A stretch of DNA of 7,613 nt, taken from a bacterium. GTDB lineage: Bacteria > UBA9089 > CG2-30-40-21. The stretch spans positions 1-7,613 of the forward strand of contig JAHIZN010000061.1 of NCBI GenBank assembly GCA_018814245.1, written 5' to 3'. This document shows, piece by piece, positions 7,401 to 7,613 of the stretch. The notes beneath the pieces were generated by a model. That model ran no database searches. It was given only the letters and a program-made list of their open reading frames with translations, and had not been told where the DNA came from. Numbering within the stretch: position 1 is the first letter of the stretch; every line of letters starts with the position of its first letter. Position numbers and translations under genes: made by a program.

Positions 7401-7448
7401 TAAACTTATAAAAATAATTGTTTGGATATATTTAGAATTTTTAAACAT
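1443..7448 (-). CDS. Giant secreted M23 peptidase / Ig-repeat surface protein with C-terminal sorting domain
   Basis: This 2001-residue protein starts with a signal peptide (K3/K6, hydrophobic 9-22, cleavage probably near 28-29). An M23/LytM zinc peptidase domain follows (about 36-165) with H64 and D68 in HKGID, H114 in AYMHL, and H149/H151 in PHLHFEIR. All expected metal and catalytic residues are present, so cleavage of peptidoglycan cross-bridges or another Gly-rich peptide is plausible. Next come a Gly-rich linker (about 172-196), a class-I glutamine-amidotransferase-like domain (about 198-415), and Ig/CARDB-like beta repeats of about 95 residues (430-885 and 1214-1790). An unassigned island (about 886-1213) splits the repeats. 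A beta module (about 1798-1909) and a PNP sorting tail (1916-2001) end the protein. It is probably exported and surface-anchored. The ATG is the first after an upstream in-frame stop and opens the signal peptide. Specific substrate and role are unknown. Confidence 0.9.
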   Translation of the reverse strand: MFKNSKYIQTIIFISLSFIFICPEYTLGGNDTVTFQSPTNDATTAGCDGVATSEFGKKRSNKTHKGIDIGRLREGWPIKASADWIVEFTGWDTTGGGNMIKIKHKDGYETAYMHLKENSFKVNTKDKKEVKAGDVIAELGNTGHSTGPHLHFEIRQNNVKQNPRGSISKCLPEPGIGGKGGPGGDHPDETYDIGDETFPIINYEGKSWIMYPQMGVFNEGFSNAASQVVFDKILCSISLFNSSAEDMDNLLHDLKYFPALVVPTGGFFGLDTSDMLKYKLRKYVEAGGVLISFTQQQGYEFSCLPGGEVKGYGWAEDQSCWTNAAYVDTYKPCFAGQESANLDVNVDGYFTQWPASATILLRRTKNNMPCMIMYPYGKGWVIASTLYSDWGYGHNHTGNAELKLIRDLISWAKDMNKEIPELKMNDMVKLDVNAANNTDKSADKVILTLIDSDRNIIATQTITTRILPHQKLTIPNSQLSTLNSISLNSLGIWWIDYELQDNAGNTIQEQMEGERFTVSKHLLGGNRLEGYKIWAVSPEYIQSGEMATFTVFVHNDTDSDLVNGNIGIGVHEEKASGGRWWAYVGTITDVSIPAHSQGSFSFTRRMDISASTYFGLFPAGRRCDDREFLRGAMAQCEKGVWMVKPSVRNMVISDNIYNHGDTMCGTITIANQSPIGYTLNLNPRIKGLGNPVDYSVWLPPNSTTAFPINIPIPATATTGTYIMAVGMDDNPLALSTFQIIETKAWIQGQNYTSNDAIQIHLRNFSPIEKSLKYEIRLIDMNNVCARNNKGTIGLMGNGEGSILLPLEQIISGEYVLKTTINGYEAINQRVNVSGVSASMTITTDNGFYLPAQTITTTSRINNTGAAIIDGKLKIQVCRRNAVQLKNQRVRFEINPKGVVDWASIGDGENLLKECKIAIKFSHPSCGKQIKWLDEFKVIGRRQIDNYYEVTSFFPIDSGSSTSGSGLKVISHYLLYEDKSYLDGWYRIKTEGDISLLDVTVYPYMETLITSVGNVIREFPTISKWEMINDSNRNNYISRFWPEEMVWGWGVPCDAFSIGSDTRIGIGFVSHDNPESGPQFASRLFAAQASGHSNWATGNAEEIKQDIMSGGGLSSSSSANAIGVRYSCSLNKFSLLDLSFRLEARANGSQSVAEFGTNDVIIYEKELPINLNGWNTIDTMVEIPKVPSTGKYYITSELLSKTGQSICNSTTSFEVVDEDMSVSIRLPKDNYRGSEQIPITVMVRNNSMAQERQLVLRIAKGTETVFVSPAFDLQPEAMATITTTIIADKSCLLRAIVGSFTDACEVVVGEPMVAVGIAAPEMVDDGTHSFTVRMENKGKAAVLIKGEWSVGSVGGKIGEVSPLVLEPGGVKLFTQEFRISRDEMILVVLTNIGTYTLPVRYCPCADFVITDVITEPVFYSGKKGTVSVRIKNNGTRVGKITARLKLLDVADEEKQVWLMSDEVGTLSFGVGFDDDIEAGTYTGRIELLIDDTVIGAADVRFVLYGIRIDVAAGLDKEAYAEGDMATLTLTVTNLSDASLGTLSLSARVKFNDYCNTATFTLPASQCSLLTFNLPIHHSGQKLSYGIYSKDNRSIWLDGVYIRQAGTLTIIPDRQVYNQGGTVTLTIILQEAGTVSLTTPVEPAAGTIVFSEAGNKTFAFHLPTQMLSGSYLINAEFGTQNAECNIDVRGIETVIKEASLNRKGYLLNEPFNIRLSVDIKEGFDGVVRAWIVDDKGDMVNVYEQNKVFTSGICAYEISGTTTTAKSQSLVYGIYLGTDTMVASGRKCIGIYNIPCALGKTIEKDGLRVDILPDGLDKDALFDFCRAANYPSPPRDIQPIDVFELVIYTDNVNMRKPITASYGLDGISDRIIKDSIKAYYINEGDCEEVAEQRIDTRQLAFSLPHLSLVGIGGRVIKPLNEIIAYPNPAKDRITLGDSLPATISVRIFNIAGEMIYEYKGVSENGKWSWLLQNKSDERVSSGIYFFVLTTPEGEIKTGKIGVIK
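1446..1703 (-). other. C-terminal PNP sorting / FlgD-Ig-like domain of the giant protein
   Basis: Residues 1916-2001 read NEIIAYPNPAKDRITL, then an amphipathic beta pattern with VRIFNIAGEMIYE, a W-x-W turn (1964-1966), SSGIYFFVL (1977-1985) and a final KTGKIGVIK. This is the layout of type IX secretion type-A sorting domains and the structurally related FlgD Ig-like fold: PNP motif, strand-turn 'FNIAGE', 'GIYF', and a basic end. It implies transport across an outer membrane by a type IX-like system and attachment at the surface. No Por/Spr machinery gene is in the window, so the export route is inferred from the tail alone. Confidence 0.75.
1722..2057 (-). other. Pre-terminal beta module (residues about 1798-1909)
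   Basis: The segment runs from a KDGLRVDILP start through ITASYGLDGI and IKAYYINEGDCEEV to a closing LAFSLPHLSLVGIG. From memory, a module of this pattern (strand, 'Y-D-x-x-x-[IV]', 'L-x-[IV]-Y-Y', 'W/C-x-x-V', then '[HS]-[FL]-S-x-[FV]') often precedes PNP sorting domains in secreted proteins of Bacteroidetes-like and candidate-phylum bacteria. Here the aromatic usually seen in the fourth motif is replaced (GDCEEV). Its function is structural at best; no catalytic residues are apparent. Confidence 0.45.
2079..3809 (-). other. C-proximal Ig-like/CARDB-like repeat array (residues about 1214-1790)
   Basis: Six consecutive beta repeats are recognised by a first-strand motif, aromatic-x-x-[G/N]-x-x-x-[hydrophobic]-x-[hydrophobic]. 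They are NYRGSEQIPITV (Y1230), a diverged copy DDGTHSFTV (about 1323), FYSGKKGTVSVRI (Y1418), AYAEGDMATLTLTV (Y1518), VYNQGGTVTLTI (Y1615) and GYLLNEPFNIRL (Y1703). Spacing is 88 to 100 residues. Most carry 'N-N-G/S' or 'N-K-G' after the strand, as in CARDB and MG2-like Ig domains. The repeats are diverged at DNA level, so this is an old duplication. A spacer or adhesive stalk is the likely role. Confidence 0.7.
2400..2435 (-). repeat. Short in-frame repeat encoding NAEFGTQNAECN
   Basis: On the minus strand the octamer AATGCAGA occurs at 2428-2435 and again at 2407-2414, giving the duplicated residues N-A-E at 1672-1674 and 1679-1681. The piece sits at the end of an Ig repeat, where a loop can accept extra residues. 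It resembles the kind of short tandem motif more usual in spacers. Confidence 0.4.
3810..4793 (-). other. Unassigned island domain inside the repeat array (residues about 886-1213)
   Basis: Between the Ig repeat beginning near Y848 and the one beginning at Y1230 the 95-residue rhythm is lost for 382 residues, leaving roughly 290-330 not explained by repeats. The island is rich in aromatic and polar residues: KQIKWLDEFKVIGRR (928-941), HYLLYEDKSYLDGWYRI (971-987), a W-rich run VWGWGVPCDAF (1045-1055), IGIGFVSHDNPESGPQFA (1063-1080), and a Ser/Gly-rich linker GGGLSSSSS (1109-1117). The pattern suits a large beta-sandwich such as a carbohydrate-binding or galactose-mutarotase-like domain, but I do not recognise the family and no catalytic set stands out. 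Confidence 0.5.
4794..5861 (-). other. N-proximal Ig-like repeat array (residues about 530-885)
   Basis: Four beta repeats begin with the same first-strand motif as the later ones: EYIQSGEMATFTV (Y540), IYNHGDTMCGTITI (Y657), NYTSNDAIQIHL (Y751) and FYLPAQTITTTS (Y848). Spacings are 117, 94 and 97 residues. The first has an insertion rich in W and R (about 577-625). A further Ig-like unit probably precedes them (about 425-520, ending GERFTVSK). Together they form a stalk between the enzymatic N-terminus and the island. Confidence 0.65.
5979..6028 (-). repeat. Short tandem-like repeat absorbed in frame (NSQLSTLNSISLNSL)
   Basis: On the plus strand four related ten-base units occur: GAGTTGAGGG (5983-5992), GAATTGAGGG (5998-6007), GAGTTGGGA (6012-6020) and GAGTTAGGGA (6019-6028). 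In the minus reading frame they give the low-complexity run at residues 476-490, between ILPHQKLTIP and GIWWIDYEL, in the middle of an Ig-like unit. The reading frame is kept. This looks like a spacer-type repeat inserted into, or expanded within, the gene at a loop. Confidence 0.5.
6204..6857 (-). other. Class-I glutamine-amidotransferase-like domain (residues about 198-415)
   Basis: Features include FPALVVPTGGFFGLD (258-271), then KLRKYVEAGGVLISFTQQQ (279-297), and near the end YPYGKGWVIASTLYSDWGYG (374-393) followed by a helix ending LIRDLISWAKD. The order 'strand with acidic/polar end, helix, E-x-GG-x-L-[IV], then GKG-x-V-[IV]-x-[ST]' is that of GATase1-like Rossmann domains found in ThuA/DUF4350 and beta-galactosidase-trimerisation type proteins. 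The position of the usual catalytic cysteine after the GG strand is occupied by FTQQQ, so glutaminase activity is not expected; a binding or structural role is more likely. Confidence 0.55.
6963..7343 (-). other. M23/LytM zinc metallopeptidase domain (residues about 36-162)
   Basis: The full M23 signature set is present: H64-x3-D68, H114 within AYMHL, and H149-L-H151 within STGPHLHFEIR. By analogy with LytM, H64, D68 and H151 bind zinc while H114 and H149 act in catalysis. The intervening core (KASADWIVEFTGWD, GNMIKIKHKDGYETAYMHL, VKAGDVIAELGNTG) is of normal length. The DNA here is about 35% GC by hand count (7021-7260), clearly lower than the Ig repeats. The expected substrate is peptidoglycan stem or cross-bridge peptides, at the cell surface or on other cells. 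Confidence 0.9.
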
Positions 7449-7460
7449 AGTTATTGCTTT

Positions 7461-7465
7461 TCCTT
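7461..7465 (-). promoter_or_regulatory. Probable Shine-Dalgarno sequence of the giant gene, long spacing
   Basis: AAGGA on the minus strand lies 12 bases upstream of the ATG at 7446-7448, longer than the five-base spacing seen for fliQ and fliR. It sits within a purine-rich run that begins at the end of the upstream gene. No better-placed start exists, because a later start would remove the signal peptide. Confidence 0.45.
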
Positions 7466-7472
7466 TTTTCCC

Positions 7473-7613
7473 TTAATTCTTTCTACATATCTTATCAATT
7501 GCTTCTCTTGCTGTTTGTTGCACATATTTATCATTATCATTCAATAACTCTTTTAGATTGGGAATTACAGATTCGTCCCAATACTGTTCGGAATGATTTG
7601 GCATGATTCTTGC
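7473..7613 (-). CDS. C-terminal end of a HEAT-repeat-like protein (partial, runs off the window)
   Basis: The last 46 codons of a minus-strand gene enter from the right edge and end with TAA at 7473-7475. The residues include SVIPNLKELLNDNDKYVQQ followed by TAREAIDKICRKN, a helix-turn-helix pair with the D-x-[DS]-x-x-[VR]-x-x-x-A-x-x-A-[IL] pattern of a HEAT/PBS-lyase-type repeat. Such repeats mediate protein-protein contacts; nothing can be said about the rest of the protein. Only 24 bases separate it from the giant gene in the same direction, so the two are probably cotranscribed. A single repeat is thin evidence, so the family call is moderate. Confidence 0.65.
   Translation of the reverse strand, partial: ARIMPNHSEQYWDESVIPNLKELLNDNDKYVQQTAREAIDKICRKN

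Noticed and set aside
7380..7448. Lipoprotein signal peptide ending at C22 of the giant protein
   Set aside because: The residues before the cysteine are I-F-I, which do not fit a lipobox (a small residue is needed just before Cys). An ordinary signal peptide fits better.

Overview
The window looks like a chromosomal segment from an uncultured, flagellated, diderm-type bacterium of moderately low GC. Three signs point to an uncharted candidate phylum (Desantisbacteria/Omnitrophota-like lineages come to mind, a low-confidence guess): flagellar type III export genes, a giant secreted protein with a C-terminal PNP sorting domain of the type IX/FlgD-Ig kind, and several families of short A/T-rich or heptamer/nonamer repeats in the spacers. 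No rRNA, tRNA, IS element or CRISPR array is visible.

All supported genes lie on the minus strand, so transcription runs from high to low coordinates. At the right edge (7473-7613) is the C-terminal end of a HEAT-repeat-like protein. After 24 bases comes a 2001-residue secreted protein (1443-7448). Its parts in order are: signal peptide, complete M23/LytM zinc peptidase domain, Gly-rich linker, class-I-glutamine-amidotransferase-like domain, about nine or ten Ig-like repeats of about 95 residues interrupted by an unassigned island of about 330 residues, a pre-terminal beta module, and a sorting tail. A 150-base repeat-bearing spacer follows, then fliQ (1023-1292) and fliR (190-975), the membrane gate of the flagellar export apparatus. 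The last 189 bases (1-189) are non-coding and repeat-rich.

FliQ and FliR belong together in the export gate with FliP, which is not in this window. The place upstream of fliQ where fliP often sits is taken by the giant surface protein. Whether the giant protein has anything to do with the flagellum cannot be decided from the sequence. Co-orientation and the lack of an obvious terminator allow cotranscription, but the spacer is 150 bases long.

The points most worth a second look are: the domain architecture of the giant protein and its internal composition shifts (peptidase part and central island about 35% GC, Ig repeats about 50% by hand count of samples); the unassigned island; a perfect 27-bp inverted repeat bracketing fliQ-fliR; a 13-bp palindrome in the fliQ-fliR gap; and two short repeats that appear to have been absorbed in frame into the giant gene.
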